A DNA stretch of 52,073 nt, taken from contig SXYY01000121.1 in NCBI GenBank assembly GCA_005788145.1, positions 1 through 52,073 of the forward strand, given 5' to 3'. Shown in pieces: positions 51,957-52,073 of the stretch; the first letter of the stretch is position 1, and every line of letters starts with the position of its first letter. This stretch comes from Bacteroidota bacterium. GTDB taxonomy: Bacteria; Bacteroidota; Bacteroidia; NS11-12g; UBA955. Position numbers and translations under genes: made by a program. The notes under the pieces were generated by a model. The model searched no databases and was not told the DNA's origin. It worked only from the letters and a program-made list of their open reading frames with translations.

Positions 51957-52073
51957 CTATTTAACAAGAATATAGCGTGTCAAGAAAATACCCTGACCAT
52001 CATCTTGACCCCCATTGCTCTCTACACCGCCGGTCACATGGGCAATTTTCCAACCCTCAGCAAGCAACTGCGT
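51957..52073 (-). CDS. 3' end of a gene of unknown function (partial)
   Basis: The last 38 codons plus a TAG stop of a minus-strand gene whose start lies beyond the right edge. The C-terminus reads GWKIAHVTGGVESN, then GGQDDGQGIFLTRYILVK. The regular alternation and the open frame to the edge suggest real coding: an amphipathic strand or domain end typical of small cytosolic DUF proteins. It cannot be identified from this fragment. Confidence 0.6.
   Translation of the reverse strand, partial: TQLLAEGWKIAHVTGGVESNGGQDDGQGIFLTRYILVK

Noticed and set aside
1..52073. Mobile elements, prophage genes, restriction or toxin-antitoxin systems, CRISPR arrays
   Set aside because: None was recognised in any frame; gene content, order and base composition look uniform and core-like throughout.

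Overview
The window is chromosomal DNA from a Bacteroidota bacterium, most likely of the Flavobacteriales/Cryomorphales type; the family cannot be settled from the sequence alone. Four things support this. There is a complete type IX secretion (T9SS) core locus, porP/sprF-gldK-gldL-gldM-gldN. There is a secreted M43 metalloprotease with a T9SS C-terminal sorting domain. Many genes carry the Bacteroidota promoter signature (TTG or TTTG, about 19 nt, TAnnTTTG). Shine-Dalgarno sequences are largely absent. No insertion sequence, prophage, CRISPR array or resistance island was seen, so this reads as a dense core-genome segment.

Layout. 1-5.3 kb (minus): a coiled-coil membrane protein, a degenerate thioredoxin-fold secreted protein, a tiny membrane protein and Lon. 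5.4-14.7 kb (mostly plus): a lipoprotein, then pfkA-recN, converging on rnhA, then cinA, and guaA with a periplasmic-binding-like protein and an RsmB-type methyltransferase. 14.7-17.4 kb (minus): yceD-rpmF-plsX-fabH, a lipid-synthesis/ribosome operon. 17.5-23.6 kb (minus): the T9SS locus. 24.0-26.4 kb (plus): a sigma-54-type response regulator and a Sua5-type tRNA-modification enzyme. 26.4-35.6 kb (minus): alpha/beta hydrolase, tRNA-Leu(CAA), phosphodiesterase, a possible 36-residue membrane protein, a 2-oxoacid dehydrogenase E2, a SirB1-like protein, topA, the M43 protease and yraN. 35.6-48.5 kb (plus): lipB-lemA-TPM-TPM, uvrA, purB overlapping a GT51 transglycosylase, clpB and a secreted unknown. 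48.5-51.7 kb (minus): thrS-infC-rpmI-rplT. 51.7-52.07 kb: tRNA-Ser(GCU) with its own promoter and terminator, and the 3' end of one more gene.

Functional links. GldL and GldM form the inner-membrane motor of the T9SS. GldK and GldN form the periplasmic ring, and PorP/SprF is an outer-membrane partner. The M43 protease about 9 kb away is a probable substrate of this machine. LipB supplies lipoyl groups of the kind carried by the E2 encoded about 6 kb away, although the two are not in one operon.

Most interesting signals. (i) A TAnnTTTG -7 element ends exactly 5 nt before the start codon of cinA, rnhA, lipB and purB, with a one-mismatch version before yraN; lon, uvrA, guaA and the first gene have slightly longer spacings. 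This predicts leaderless or nearly leaderless mRNAs. (ii) PfkA has Asn at the position of the Mg-binding Asp103. (iii) tRNA-Leu runs with 4 nt spacing into a GTG-started hydrolase gene. (iv) A transglycosylase carries a long extra periplasmic region. (v) A probable unannotated small membrane protein lies at 27908-28018.
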